Source: Mycolicibacter kumamotonensis (GTDB taxonomy: Bacteria > Actinomycetota > Actinomycetes > Mycobacteriales > Mycobacteriaceae). Taken from it: 64,000 nt of DNA. The position numbers were made by a program, and so were the translations under genes. Below the pieces are notes generated by a model that saw nothing but the letters and a program-made list of their open reading frames with translations, searched no databases and had not been told where the DNA came from. Below are positions 15,356 through 24,677 of this stretch, piece after piece (the stretch's first letter is position 1; every line of letters begins with the position of its first letter). The DNA lies in contig NZ_MVHU01000020.1 of NCBI RefSeq assembly GCF_002086285.1, positions 21,985 to 85,984 of the forward strand. The letters are read 5' to 3'.

Positions 15356-16837
15356 GTGACCACCGAAGATTCCCTCGACGTCGTGATCATCGGAGCGGGC
15401 ATCTCCGGAATCGGGGCGGCCTACCGCATCACCGAGCGCAACCCCGGCACCCGCTACGTCATCCTGGAGCGGCGCGAACGCATCGGCGGCACCTGGGACC
15501 TGTTCCGCTATCCGGGGGTGCGCTCCGACAGCAGCATCTTCACGCTGTGCCTGCCCTATGAGCCGTGGACGGGCCGCGAACGGGTGGCCGACGGCGACGA
15601 GATCCGCGACTACCTGACCGATGCCGCACGCAAGTACGGGATCGACTCCCACATCCGGTTCAACAGCCACGTCGTCGCCGCCGACTGGGATTCCTCGACC
15701 GATACCTGGACGGTGACGGTGCAGGAGGGCACCACTGGAACAACGCGGACCTACCGCAGCCGGTTCGTGTTCTTCGGGTCCGGCTACTACAACTACGACG
15801 AGGGCTATACCCCGGACTTCCCCGGTGTCGAGACGTTCACCGGCACGGTGGTGCACCCGCAGCACTGGCCCGAGGACCTGGACTACGCCGGCAAGAAGAT
15901 GGTGGTGATCGGCAGCGGCGCCACGGCGATGTCGCTGGTTCCGGCGCTGGCCGAGCGGGCCGGCCAGCTCACCCTGCTGCAGCGCACACCGACGTACCTG
16001 ATCTCGGCGTCGAAATACAGTCGTTTCACCGATGCGGTCGCAAAACTGTTGCCCCGCAAGCTGGCTCACCCGATCATCCGGTTCACCATGGCATTGTTCG
16101 AGGGCGTGGTCTGGTTTTTGGCCCGCAAGACGCCGCCGCTCTTGAAGTGGATGCTGCGCCGGACGGCCGTGCAGAACCTGCCGCCGGGCTATGACGTCGA
16201 CACCCACTTCAAGCCGCCGTATCAGCCGTGGGACCAGCGGCTGTGCCTGATTCCCGACGCGGACCTCTACACCGAGATCAGCGCCGGGCGAGTCGAAATG
16301 GTCACCGACCGGATCGATCACTTCGACGCCACCGGGATCACGCTGCAGTCCGGGACGCACCTGGATGCCGACATCATCGTCACCGCCACCGGTCTGCAAC
16401 TGCAGGCCCTCGGCGGGGTGCGGATCAGCTTGGACGGCACCGAGATCAAGCCCACCGATCGCTTCGTCTACAAGGCGCACATGCTCGAAGACGTGCCCAA
16501 CCTGTTCTGGTGCGTCGGCTACACCAACGCCTCCTGGACGCTGCGCGCGGACATGACGGCCCGCGCCACCGCAAAGCTGATGTCGTACATGGCCGCCCGC
16601 GGGTACACCCACGCCTACCCGCATCTCGGCGACGAGCCGCTCACCGAGAAGCCGGCCTGGGATATTCAGGCCGGTTACGTGCTGCGTGCCCTGCACGCCC
16701 TGCCCAAATCCGGCACCAAGCGGCCCTGGAACGTGCGGCAGAACTACTTCGCCGACGCCTTGGACTACCGCTTCGACCGGATCGAGGAGTCGATGGTGTT
16801 CGGTCGGGCCGGCGAAAGCGTGCCGCTGGCCAGCTGA
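15356..16837 (+). CDS. FAD-containing Baeyer-Villiger-type monooxygenase (Rv0565c/EthA-like)
   Basis: A 493-aa class B flavoprotein monooxygenase using FAD and NADPH. FAD motif VVIIGAGISGIGAA is at ~9-22, RIGGTWDLFRYPGVRSDS near 46, the NADPH motif MVVIGSGATAMSLVPAL near 180, and the ETH-type ATGLQL motif near 343. Homologues oxygenate ketones or thiocarbamides; Rv0565c and EthA activate thioamide prodrugs. GTG 15356 is chosen because TACGCT (15343-15348) lies 7 nt upstream, a leaderless pattern; the frame opens at 15338, upstream of that promoter. Confidence 0.88.
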   Translation: MTTEDSLDVVIIGAGISGIGAAYRITERNPGTRYVILERRERIGGTWDLFRYPGVRSDSSIFTLCLPYEPWTGRERVADGDEIRDYLTDAARKYGIDSHIRFNSHVVAADWDSSTDTWTVTVQEGTTGTTRTYRSRFVFFGSGYYNYDEGYTPDFPGVETFTGTVVHPQHWPEDLDYAGKKMVVIGSGATAMSLVPALAERAGQLTLLQRTPTYLISASKYSRFTDAVAKLLPRKLAHPIIRFTMALFEGVVWFLARKTPPLLKWMLRRTAVQNLPPGYDVDTHFKPPYQPWDQRLCLIPDADLYTEISAGRVEMVTDRIDHFDATGITLQSGTHLDADIIVTATGLQLQALGGVRISLDGTEIKPTDRFVYKAHMLEDVPNLFWCVGYTNASWTLRADMTARATAKLMSYMAARGYTHAYPHLGDEPLTEKPAWDIQAGYVLRALHALPKSGTKRPWNVRQNYFADALDYRFDRIEESMVFGRAGESVPLAS

Positions 16838-16856
16838 CCCGAGGTAACTTCGCTGC

Positions 16857-17882
16857 ATGCCAGCTGCTACTCGCACACCCAGGGTCGTCGTGCTCGGCGG
16901 CGGATCGTTCGGAACCACGGTGGCCTCGATCTGCTCGCGGCGCGCCCCGACGCTGCAATGGGTGCGTTCGGAATCGACCGCCGCCGACATCAACGACAAC
17001 CAGCGCAACAGCCGCTATCTGGGCAACGAGGTGGTGCTCAGCGAGACCCTGCGCGCCACCACCGATTTCGCCGAGGCCGCCCGCAGCGCCGACGTCGTGG
17101 TGATGGCGGTGCCCTCGCACGGCTTCCGCGGCGTGCTCACCGAGCTCGCCAACGAGCTGCGGCCGTGGGTGCCGGTGGTGTCACTGGTCAAGGGCCTGGA
17201 GCAGGGCACCAACATGCGGATGTCGCAGATCGTCGACGAGGTGCTGCCCGGGCATCCGGCCGGCATCCTGGCCGGGCCGAACATCGCCCGCGAGGTCGCT
17301 GAGGGCTACGCGGCCGCGGCGGTGCTGGCCATGCCGGATCAGCATCTGGCGGCGCAGCTGGCGTTGCTTTTCCGCACCAAGCGGTTCCGGGTCTACACCA
17401 GCGACGACGTGGTCGGGGTCGAGATGGCCGGGGCGTTGAAGAACGTCTATGCGATCGCGGTGGGGATGGGCTATTCGCTGGGGATCGGCGAGAACACCCG
17501 GGCCATGGTGATGGCGCGATCGGTGCGGGAGATGTCCAAACTGGGCGAGGCAATGGGCGGGGCCCGCGACACCTTCGCCGGGCTGGCCGGCATGGGCGAT
17601 CTGATCGTGACCTGCACCAGCCAGCGCAGCCGCAACCGGTTCGTCGGCGAACAGCTGGGCTCCGGAAAGTCGATCGACGAGATCATCGCCTCGATGAACC
17701 AAGTCGCCGAGGGGGTGCGGGCCGCCAGCGTGATCATGAAGTTCGCCGCGCAATACGGGCTGAACATGCCGATCGCCCGTGAGGTCGACGGCGTGATCAA
17801 CCACGGCTCCACCGTCGAGCAGGCCTACCGCGGGCTGATCGCCGAGGCCCCAGGGCACGAGGTGGAGGGCACCGGCTTCTGA
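16857..17882 (+). CDS. gpsA: Glycerol-3-phosphate dehydrogenase [NAD(P)+]
   Basis: A 341-aa enzyme reducing dihydroxyacetone phosphate to sn-glycerol-3-phosphate, the backbone of phospholipids. The NAD motif LGGGSFGTTVAS is at ~12-23, AVPSHGFR near 83, LAGPNIAREVAEG near 140, GALKNVYAIAVGMG near 191 with the catalytic Lys, and GLGDL-type GMGDLIVTCTS near 241. TAACTT (16845-16850) sits 6 nt before ATG 16857, so it may have its own leaderless promoter although only 19 bp separate it from the upstream gene. Confidence 0.95.
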   Translation: MPAATRTPRVVVLGGGSFGTTVASICSRRAPTLQWVRSESTAADINDNQRNSRYLGNEVVLSETLRATTDFAEAARSADVVVMAVPSHGFRGVLTELANELRPWVPVVSLVKGLEQGTNMRMSQIVDEVLPGHPAGILAGPNIAREVAEGYAAAAVLAMPDQHLAAQLALLFRTKRFRVYTSDDVVGVEMAGALKNVYAIAVGMGYSLGIGENTRAMVMARSVREMSKLGEAMGGARDTFAGLAGMGDLIVTCTSQRSRNRFVGEQLGSGKSIDEIIASMNQVAEGVRAASVIMKFAAQYGLNMPIAREVDGVINHGSTVEQAYRGLIAEAPGHEVEGTGF

Positions 17883-17961
17883 GCCTCTTCCGTCGCAGGC
17901 GTCACTTGCGCACCGTCTCCGGTGGGGTGAGGTGAGTTCAAATCGGATAGCGCGGGCGATA

Positions 17962-18300
17962 TCACCAGTCCAGCAGGTTGCTCGGCGGGCGATCTGCCAG
18001 CTTCTGGACGACCCAGTGGTTCATCGACACGTTCTGGTCGGCGGCCTCCACGGCGAGGCGGGCGTGCAGCGTCGGTGAGGTCCGCACCAGGAAGTTGCCG
18101 CTGAACTTCCGGTCGGTGATCGGCGGTGGAACGTCTTCGCCTTCGCGCTCGGCCAAATACTCATCGACGGTCTGCTCGACACCGGCGATGGCTTCCCGCA
18201 TGGTGGGCGCCCAATGCGTCAGCCAGGGCAGTTCGAGGCACAGGGCGACGTAGCGGTCGTACTCGCGCGACCACTCGGCTCGATACGTGTAGTGGTTCAT
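17962..18300 (-). CDS. HicB-family antitoxin-like protein without a HicA partner
   Basis: A 112-aa protein. The N-terminal half (HYTYRAEWSREYDRYVALCLELP, TMREAIAGVEQTVDEYL) is the partial RNase H-fold HicB domain. The C-terminal segment (FLVRTSPTLHARLAVEAADQNVSMNHWVVQKL) is a ribbon-helix-helix DNA-binding motif. ATG 18300 is the natural start; the frame extends to 18336. No HicA-like ORF fits in the flanking gaps (17883-17961 and 18301-18424), so it looks orphaned or acts as a stand-alone regulator. Confidence 0.8.
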   Translation of the reverse strand: MNHYTYRAEWSREYDRYVALCLELPWLTHWAPTMREAIAGVEQTVDEYLAEREGEDVPPPITDRKFSGNFLVRTSPTLHARLAVEAADQNVSMNHWVVQKLADRPPSNLLDW

Positions 18301-18424
18301 GGCCGGTAGTAGCGCATGCGCTATCCGATTCGACAAGACATCTATCCCCAGGCGCGGGGACGGAAGTGGCGGGTGGGGCGCTGGGATGGGCAGCCGCCGA
18401 GTGGGGCGCCAGGGATGGGCGGCC

Positions 18425-19273
18425 CTACCCCCGCGCCATCGCCTCCAGCCGGCGGATCCGGTCGGCCATCGGCGGGTGGGTGGAGAACAGCTGCCCGACC
18501 TTCTCGCCCACCCGGAACGGGTTGGCGATCATCAGGTGCGACTGGCTGGCCAGCTCGGGCTCGGGCGGCAGCGGGGCGGCCTGCACCCCGTCGGAGATCT
18601 TGCGCAGCGCGGACGCCAGCGCCAGCGGGTCACCCGTCAGTACGGCGCCGGACTCGTCGGCCTGATACTCCCGCGACCGCGACACCGCCAGCCGCACGAT
18701 CGACGCCGCCAGCGGCCCCACCAAGGCGACCAGCAGCATCGCCAGCGGGTTGCCGTCGCGGCGGTTGCCCAAGAACATCGCCATATTGGCCAACCCGGTG
18801 ATCACCGACGCCAGGGCGCCGGCGACACAGGAGATCAGGATGTCGCGGTTGTAGACGTGCGACAGCTCGTGGCCCAGGACTGCACGCAGCTCGCGCTCGT
18901 TGAGCAGCCGAAGGATGCCGCTGGTGCAACACACCGCGGCGTGGCGCGGGTTGCGGCCGGTCGCAAATGCGTTGGGGGCGTTGGTGTCGCTGACGTACAA
19001 CCGGGGCATCGGCTGGTGGGCGGCGGTGGCCAGCTCGCGCACGATCCGGTAGATCTCCGGCGCCTGGACCTCGGTGACCGGCTGGGCCCGCATCGCCCTC
19101 AGCGCCAGCTTGTCGCTGTTGAAGTAGGTGTAGGCGTTCATCGCCACGGCGAACAGCACCGCCACCCACATCATCGAGGGCCCGAAGGCCCGCCCGACCA
19201 GCACGATCAACCCCGACATGACGAACAGCAGCAGGAACGTCTTCGCCGTGTTGCGGTGCGGGTGCCAGGTCAT
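18425..19273 (-). CDS. htpX: Protease HtpX homologue (zinc metalloprotease)
   Basis: A 282-aa integral membrane M48 peptidase for quality control of membrane proteins, Rv0563-like. Two N-terminal membrane segments (~12-50), the zinc-binding HELSH at ~139-143 with a further ligand in SREYQADE near 225, and two more hydrophobic segments at ~150-170 and 180-205. ATG 19273 has a GAGGAGG ribosome binding site. It lies beside the polyprenyl synthase gene as in M. tuberculosis. Confidence 0.93.
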   Translation of the reverse strand: MTWHPHRNTAKTFLLLFVMSGLIVLVGRAFGPSMMWVAVLFAVAMNAYTYFNSDKLALRAMRAQPVTEVQAPEIYRIVRELATAAHQPMPRLYVSDTNAPNAFATGRNPRHAAVCCTSGILRLLNERELRAVLGHELSHVYNRDILISCVAGALASVITGLANMAMFLGNRRDGNPLAMLLVALVGPLAASIVRLAVSRSREYQADESGAVLTGDPLALASALRKISDGVQAAPLPPEPELASQSHLMIANPFRVGEKVGQLFSTHPPMADRIRRLEAMARG

Positions 19274-19345
19274 CGACTTCCTCCTCGGAGAACCGCCGTC
19301 TTGCTCATTTAACGCCTCGGGCGCAGCCCGGGTTCCGCATTGTGC

Positions 19346-20362
19346 TCAGCCATGGCGGTTGACGGTGTAGTCGACCAGGCCGGCGAGTGCCGCCCGGCCG
19401 ACGCAGTCGGGCAGCGCGGCCAACTCGGCTCGGGCCTGCGCGGCATACTCGGCCACCGTCTCCTTGGCCCGCACCATGCCCGGAGACGCGCGCAGCAGCC
19501 CCAACGCCTCGGCCACCACCGCATCCTCGGTGACCGGGCCGGCCAGCAGCGTACGCAGCCGCTCGGCGTCCGGGCCGGTCTCCTGCAGCGCGTAGAGCAC
19601 CGGCAGGGTGTGCACCCCTTCGCGGAGGTCGGTGCCGGGCAGTTTCCCAGACTCGTCGGGATCGCTGTCGATGTCGATGATGTCGTCGGAGATCTGGAAC
19701 GCGGTGCCCACGACACCCCCCAGTCGGGCCAGCCGCTCGATCTGATCGTCGTCGGCGCCGGAGAACGTCGCACCGAACCGGCCGGACGCCGAGATCAGGC
19801 AGGCCGTCTTCTCGTAGACCACCTTGAGGTAGTGCTCTATCGCGTCGATCCCCTCGGCGGCCCCGCGGGTCTCGCGCATCTGCCCGGTCACCAGCTGGGC
19901 GAAGGTCTCGGCGATGATCCGCACCGCCTCCGGCCCCAGCCGCGACACCAGCCGCGACGCCGTCGCGAACAGGTAGTCACCGGCCAGGATCGCGATGCTG
20001 TTGCCCCACCGCGCGTTCGCGCTGGGCGCCCCGCGGCGGATCTGCGCCTCGTCCATCACGTCGTCGTGATACAGCGTCGCCAGGTGCACCAGCTCGATCA
20101 CCGCGCCGGCCACCGTCACCTGCCAGGCGTCCGGCTCCGGCCCGAGCTGGGCGGACAGCACCGTGAACAACGGACGGAAACGCTTTCCCCCGGCGTCGAA
20201 CAGGTGGGTGACGGCTTCGGTCATCAACGCGTCGCCGCCGCGCAACTCGGTGTCCATGAGCTCTTCGATGCGCGCCACCCCGTCGCGGACATTGCCCGCG
20301 AACGCCGGGTCGCCCAAGCCCCCGAAATCCAGCCCCGCCACCACACTCGCCGGTGTCCTCAC
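19346..20362 (-). CDS. grcC1: Polyprenyl diphosphate synthase (GrcC1-like)
   Basis: A 338-aa trans-prenyltransferase that elongates allylic diphosphates with IPP, likely for the menaquinone side chain given its neighbours. First Asp-rich motif LYHDDVMDE near 94, GGKRFRPL near 46, GDYLFATA near 122 and the second Asp-rich motif DDIIDIDSD near 233. GTG 20362 (RTPASVVAGLD) is the start matching GrcC1; the frame is open far upstream over menJ but that is antisense. TATGTT lies 6 nt before the GTG. Confidence 0.92.
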   Translation of the reverse strand: MRTPASVVAGLDFGGLGDPAFAGNVRDGVARIEELMDTELRGGDALMTEAVTHLFDAGGKRFRPLFTVLSAQLGPEPDAWQVTVAGAVIELVHLATLYHDDVMDEAQIRRGAPSANARWGNSIAILAGDYLFATASRLVSRLGPEAVRIIAETFAQLVTGQMRETRGAAEGIDAIEHYLKVVYEKTACLISASGRFGATFSGADDDQIERLARLGGVVGTAFQISDDIIDIDSDPDESGKLPGTDLREGVHTLPVLYALQETGPDAERLRTLLAGPVTEDAVVAEALGLLRASPGMVRAKETVAEYAAQARAELAALPDCVGRAALAGLVDYTVNRHG

Positions 20363-20368
20363 GGCTCC

Positions 20369-20376
20369 AACATACT
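20369..20376. promoter_or_regulatory. Overlapping divergent -10 elements for grcC1 and menJ
   Basis: The two starts are only 21 bp apart. Minus strand TATGTT (20374-20369) is 6 nt before GTG 20362; plus strand CATACT (20371-20376), a weaker hexamer, is 7 nt before GTG 20384. The hexamers overlap, so the two transcripts would compete for polymerase. Confidence 0.4.
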
Positions 20377-20383
20377 GGTCAGT

Positions 20384-21616
20384 GTGAACTCCAGCGCTCA
20401 GACGGTGGCCGAGGTGGTGATAGTGGGCGCCGGACCGGCGGGGTCGGCGGCGGCCGCCTGGGCCGCCCGGGCGGGCCGAGACGTGCTGGTGCTCGACACG
20501 GCCACGTTCCCGCGGGACAAACCCTGCGGTGACGGACTGACCCCGCGGGCGGTCGAGCAGCTCGAGTTGTTGGGGCTGGGCGAGTGGCTCGACAGCCACA
20601 TCCGGCACCGGGGCCTGCGGATGGCCGGCTTCGGCGGCGAGGTGCAGGTGGACTGGCCCGGCCCGTCTTTCCCCTCGACGGGCAGCGCCGCGCCCCGCAC
20701 CGAACTCGACGAACGGATCCGCAAGGTCGCCGAGGAGTCCGGGGCCCGGATGCGATTGGGCGTCAAGGCCGTCGGCGTCCATCACGACTCGTCGGGGCGG
20801 GTGCGCGCGGTGGTACTCGCCGACGGCACCGAGGTAGCCTGCCGGGCGCTGATCGTCGCCGACGGCGCCCGCTCGACCCTGGGCCGGGTGCTGGGCCGGC
20901 AATGGCATCAGGAGACGGTGTACGGGGTGGCCGCCCGCGGCTACCTGGCCTCACCGCGCAGCGACGAACCCTGGCTGACGTCGCACCTGGAACTGCGTTC
21001 GCCCGACGGGGCGGTGTTGCCCGGCTACGGGTGGATCTTTCCGCTGGGCAATGGCGAAGTGAACATCGGCGTCGGCGCGTTGGCCACCGTCAAGCGGCCC
21101 GCCGATGTCGCGCTGCGCCCGCTGATGTCCTACTACGCCGACCTGCGCCGCGACGAGTGGGGCTTCGAGGGCCCGGTGAAGGCCCCGGCCAGCGCGCTGC
21201 TGCCGATGGGCGGGGCGGTCTCTGGGGTGGCCGGGCCGAACTGGATGCTGATCGGCGACGCCGCGGCCTGCGTCAACCCGCTCAACGGCGAGGGCATCGA
21301 CTACGGGCTGGAGACCGGGCGGCTGGCCGCCGAGTCACTGGGCTGCCCAGACCTCACCCACGCCTGGCCGGAATTGCTGGCCGCCCGCTACGCCCGCGGG
21401 TTCTCGGTGGCGCGGCGGCTGGCGCTGCTGCTGACCTTCCCGAAGTTCCTGCCGGCCACCGGGCCGCTGGCGATGCGGTCGACAACGCTGATGCGGGTGG
21501 CGGTGCGGGTGATGGCCAACCTGGTCACCGACGACGACGCCGACCTGGTGGCGCGGGCCTGGCGGGGCGGGGGCCGGATGTCGCGGCTGATCGACCGTCG
21601 CCGCCCGTTCTCCTGA
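20384..21616 (+). CDS. menJ: Menaquinone reductase / geranylgeranyl reductase family protein
   Basis: A 410-aa flavoprotein (Rv0561c-like) that saturates one isoprene unit of the menaquinone side chain at the membrane. FAD motif VVIVGAGPAGSAAAAWAA is at ~11-28, followed by DKPCGDGLTPRAV near 47, IVADGARSTLGR near 150, and the second FAD motif LIGDAAACVNPLNGEGIDYG near 290. GTG 20384 gives a length matching the family; the frame is open far upstream antisense to grcC1. Confidence 0.92.
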   Translation: MNSSAQTVAEVVIVGAGPAGSAAAAWAARAGRDVLVLDTATFPRDKPCGDGLTPRAVEQLELLGLGEWLDSHIRHRGLRMAGFGGEVQVDWPGPSFPSTGSAAPRTELDERIRKVAEESGARMRLGVKAVGVHHDSSGRVRAVVLADGTEVACRALIVADGARSTLGRVLGRQWHQETVYGVAARGYLASPRSDEPWLTSHLELRSPDGAVLPGYGWIFPLGNGEVNIGVGALATVKRPADVALRPLMSYYADLRRDEWGFEGPVKAPASALLPMGGAVSGVAGPNWMLIGDAAACVNPLNGEGIDYGLETGRLAAESLGCPDLTHAWPELLAARYARGFSVARRLALLLTFPKFLPATGPLAMRSTTLMRVAVRVMANLVTDDDADLVARAWRGGGRMSRLIDRRRPFS

Positions 21617-21637
21617 ACCAGCGCAATATCAGGACCG

Positions 21638-21666
21638 TTGACATATATCAATCTCATTGATATACC
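21638..21666 (+). promoter_or_regulatory. Promoter with a perfect 9-bp palindromic operator between -35 and -10
   Basis: TTGACA (21638-21643), a 17-bp spacer, and TATACC (21661-21666) form a consensus-like promoter. TATATCAAT (21644-21652), CTC, ATTGATATA (21656-21664) is a perfect inverted repeat that fills the spacer and overlaps the -10. ATG 21673 follows the -10 by 6 nt, so transcript and translation start should coincide. The downstream gene resembles Rv0560c, whose expression is known to be salicylate-inducible. Confidence 0.8.
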
Positions 21667-21672
21667 GGGTAG

Positions 21673-22347
<675 letters not shown>

Positions 22348-22352
22348 ACGCC

Positions 22353-22796
22353 ATGGCTACCCCGAAGCCGCCACGCTGGCTCAAGCCGGTCAACAAGGTG
22401 ATGATCGGCCTGCAGAAGCTGGGGATTCCGACCGGTCCGCCGATGGTGCTGACGGTGCCGGGGCGCAAGTCCGGTCAGCCACGCAGCACACCGATGACGC
22501 CGTTCACCCACGACGGCCAGCTCTACACCGTGGCGGGGTTCCCGAACGCCGACTGGGCCCTGAATGCTCGGGCGGCCGGTTCGGGCACGCTCGCCCACGG
22601 CCGTAAGAAGCGGCCGGTGCGCATCGTCGAGCTGTCACCGGAGGCGGCCCGCCCGGTGCTGCGGGCGTTTCCGACGCAGGTGCCGGTCGGCGTCCGCTTC
22701 CTCAAACAGGCGGGCTTGGTCGTCAACGGCACGCCCGACGAGGTCGAGGCGCTGGCCGGGCGCATCTCGGTCTTCCGGTTCGACCCGCCGGCGTAG
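22353..22796 (+). CDS. Deazaflavin (F420)-dependent nitroreductase-family protein
   Basis: A 147-aa DUF385/Ddn-family split-barrel protein. PPRWLKPVNKVMIGLQKLG opens it; VLTVPGRKSGQPRSTPMTPF near 32-51 is the cofactor-binding signature, then NADWALNARAAGSGTL near 75. Family members use F420H2 to reduce quinones or nitro compounds. It follows the Rv0560c-like methyltransferase by 5 bp, so both may belong to one response to redox-active aromatics. A close paralogue is at 35250-35726. Confidence 0.85.
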   Translation: MATPKPPRWLKPVNKVMIGLQKLGIPTGPPMVLTVPGRKSGQPRSTPMTPFTHDGQLYTVAGFPNADWALNARAAGSGTLAHGRKKRPVRIVELSPEAARPVLRAFPTQVPVGVRFLKQAGLVVNGTPDEVEALAGRISVFRFDPPA

Positions 22797-22803
22797 GGCC
22801 GGA

Positions 22804-23493
22804 CTACTGCGGCTTGCGGGCCGAGTGCAGGGCGACGATGCCGCCCGTGAGGTTGCGCCACTGCACGTCCGACCATCCCGACGCGGTGATCTGCTCGGCC
22901 AGCGCCGCTTGATCCGGCCAGGCCCGGATCGACTCGGCCAGATACACGTAGGCCTCCGGGTTACTTGACACCGCCCGGGCCACCGCCGGCAGTGCGCGCA
23001 TCAGGTACTCCTTGTAGACCGTGGCGAACACCGGGATTCTCGGGGTGGAGAACTCACAGACCACCAGCCGCCCACCGGGTTTGGTCACCCGGGCCATCTC
23101 CCGCAGGCCCGCGGTGTGGTCGACGACATTGCGCAGCCCGAAGCTGATTGTGACCGCGTCGAACACCGCGTCGTCGAAGGGCAGCTTGGTGGCATCCCCG
23201 GCGACCTTGGGTACATCCCGCTTGCGGCCGGCGGCCAACATCCCGACCGAGAAGTCCGCGGCCACGCACCATGCCCCGGACTTGGCCAGCTCGACGGTGG
23301 ACACCGCGGTGCCGGCGGCCAGGTCCAGCACCTTCTCCCCCGGCCGCAGGCCGAGTGTTTTACGGGTGGCCCGCCGCCAGGCGCGATCGCGGCCCAGCGA
23401 CATCACCGTGTTGGTGAGGTCGTAGCGGCGCGCGACGCCGTCGAACATCGATGCCACCGCGTGGGGATCTTTGTCCAGGCTCGCGCGGCTCAC
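22804..23493 (-). CDS. menG: Demethylmenaquinone methyltransferase
   Basis: A 229-aa UbiE/MenG-type enzyme catalysing the last step of menaquinone synthesis, C-methylation of demethylmenaquinone by SAM (Rv0558-like). [16 protein letters not shown] near 13, motif [17 protein letters not shown] near 55, TISFGLRNV near 113 and the C-terminal [10 protein letters not shown] are diagnostic. GTG 23493 is supported by TAGCCT 7 nt upstream. Upstream in-frame sequence runs antisense to the next gene and is not part of it. Confidence 0.94.
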   Translation of the reverse strand: MSRASLDKDPHAVASMFDGVARRYDLTNTVMSLGRDRAWRRATRKTLGLRPGEKVLDLAAGTAVSTVELAKSGAWCVAADFSVGMLAAGRKRDVPKVAGDATKLPFDDAVFDAVTISFGLRNVVDHTAGLREMARVTKPGGRLVVCEFSTPRIPVFATVYKEYLMRALPAVARAVSSNPEAYVYLAESIRAWPDQAALAEQITASGWSDVQWRNLTGGIVALHSARKPQ

Positions 23494-23500
23494 GGTGTCG

Positions 23501-23523
23501 AGGCTACCCGCCTCCGATAGGGT
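23501..23523. promoter_or_regulatory. Divergent leaderless-type promoters for menG and the thioredoxin-fold gene
   Basis: Minus strand TAGCCT (23506-23501) is 7 nt before GTG 23493; plus strand TAGGGT (23518-23523) is 6 nt before ATG 23530. Only 36 bp separate the two start codons. Confidence 0.5.
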
Positions 23524-23529
23524 CGTGGA

Positions 23530-24174
23530 ATGCGGTCTTGGCTGGGCACATTGGCAGCACTGGTGACGTTCGGCGCGGCGTTGGCAGCTCCAGCGCTTGC
23601 CGAACCCGGCGCGCCGGGCACCGCGCTGGCGCCTGATCACTTCGGTGTGCTGGCCGGCTCGGCGGACGCCGGGGTGCAGCTGGAGATCTTCTGCGACCCG
23701 CAGTGCTCGGAGTGCGCGAAATTCGAGGCGGACTCCGGGGACGCGCTGGGCCGGCACCTGGCGGCCGGGGACGTCGCGGTCACCTACCGGTGGATGACGT
23801 TTCTCGACGCCCGCCGGGGCAACGACACCTCCGCCCGGGTCGGCAACGCGCTGATGGCCGCCGCCGATCCGGCCACCGACGCCGCGACCTATCAGAGGTT
23901 CGTGTCCGCGTTGTACCGCAAGGGCGGCACGCCGGACCTGGAGGAGATCGCGGCCACCGCCCGGGAGGCCGGCCTGCCCGCCCACGTGGTGGACCGGATC
24001 GCCACCGGACAGCCGGCCGTCGAGCCGACGTCGATGAACGCCTTCAACCGTGTGCAGCTGCTGGCGGCCAACCCGGGGAGCCCCGGCACCCCAACGGTTT
24101 TCGATGTCGCCACCAGAACGGTCGTCGACACCGACGAGGCCGGCTGGCTGGACCGGCTGGTGCAGGAGCGTTAG
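23530..24174 (+). CDS. Secreted DsbA-like thioredoxin-fold protein
   Basis: A 214-aa exported protein. Residues 1-24 form a signal peptide (hydrophobic core then ALAEP). [18 protein letters not shown] near 51-66 gives a C-S-E-C redox pair plus an extra upstream Cys, and [11 protein letters not shown] near 187 has the cis-proline of DsbA/DSBA oxidoreductases. It probably acts on disulfides outside the membrane. In M. tuberculosis I recall mgtA (Rv0557) at this position, so this gene appears to replace it. It converges with the DUF3592 gene, overlapping 4 bp. Confidence 0.8.
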   Translation: MRSWLGTLAALVTFGAALAAPALAEPGAPGTALAPDHFGVLAGSADAGVQLEIFCDPQCSECAKFEADSGDALGRHLAAGDVAVTYRWMTFLDARRGNDTSARVGNALMAAADPATDAATYQRFVSALYRKGGTPDLEEIAATAREAGLPAHVVDRIATGQPAVEPTSMNAFNRVQLLAANPGSPGTPTVFDVATRTVVDTDEAGWLDRLVQER

Positions 24175-24677
24175 CCGCGGACCCAGCGTCGTTCGACGAC
24201 GGCCAACCCGGCCAGCGCCGCGGTTCCGACCAGCCAGGCGATCACCACGATCGAGCCGGCCGGGATGATCGCCAGTACCGCGGTGCGGTGCTGCACGCGC
24301 ACCAGGTCGGGGTCGGACTTGTCGTATTCGACGTAAATGCGCATCCCGGTTGCTAATTCGGAGGGATAGAGCACCCCGAGTTCGGGGCGGTAGGTGATCC
24401 GCTCCGGGGTGACGAACTCGATGGTGGAGCGCCGGAAGCCCGCGTTGAGGACTTCGGCCTCGGCCACCCCCATGTCACGTTCGATGGCGATGTCGTTGCG
24501 CCAGGCGCCGGCCACCAACAGCACCGACTGCAGCGTCACCACCGCCACCATGATCAGCACGCCGGTTCTGGCCCATCGCAGCAGACGCCCGATCGTGCTG
24601 CCCGGCGCGGCGACGCCCTCTCCGCGAACCAGTCTGTGCAGCAACGGTTTCCATGATGTGAAGCGGGGCAGTCTCAC
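24171..24677 (-). CDS. Membrane protein, DUF3592-like (Rv0556-like)
   Basis: A 168-aa protein with membrane segments at ~38-58 and ~135-158 flanking an extracytoplasmic beta-rich region ([40 protein letters not shown]) as in DUF3592 proteins. GTG 24677 overlaps the menD stop by 4 bp, so the two are coupled, as Rv0556 and menD are neighbours in M. tuberculosis. Function unknown. Confidence 0.78.
   Translation of the reverse strand: MRLPRFTSWKPLLHRLVRGEGVAAPGSTIGRLLRWARTGVLIMVAVVTLQSVLLVAGAWRNDIAIERDMGVAEAEVLNAGFRRSTIEFVTPERITYRPELGVLYPSELATGMRIYVEYDKSDPDLVRVQHRTAVLAIIPAGSIVVIAWLVGTAALAGLAVVERRWVRG

Noticed and set aside
19340..20383. Long plus-strand open frame antisense to the polyprenyl synthase, continuous with menJ
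   Set aside because: High-GC DNA keeps antisense frames open; grcC1 motifs are on the other strand and menJ's FAD motif begins only at ~20414.
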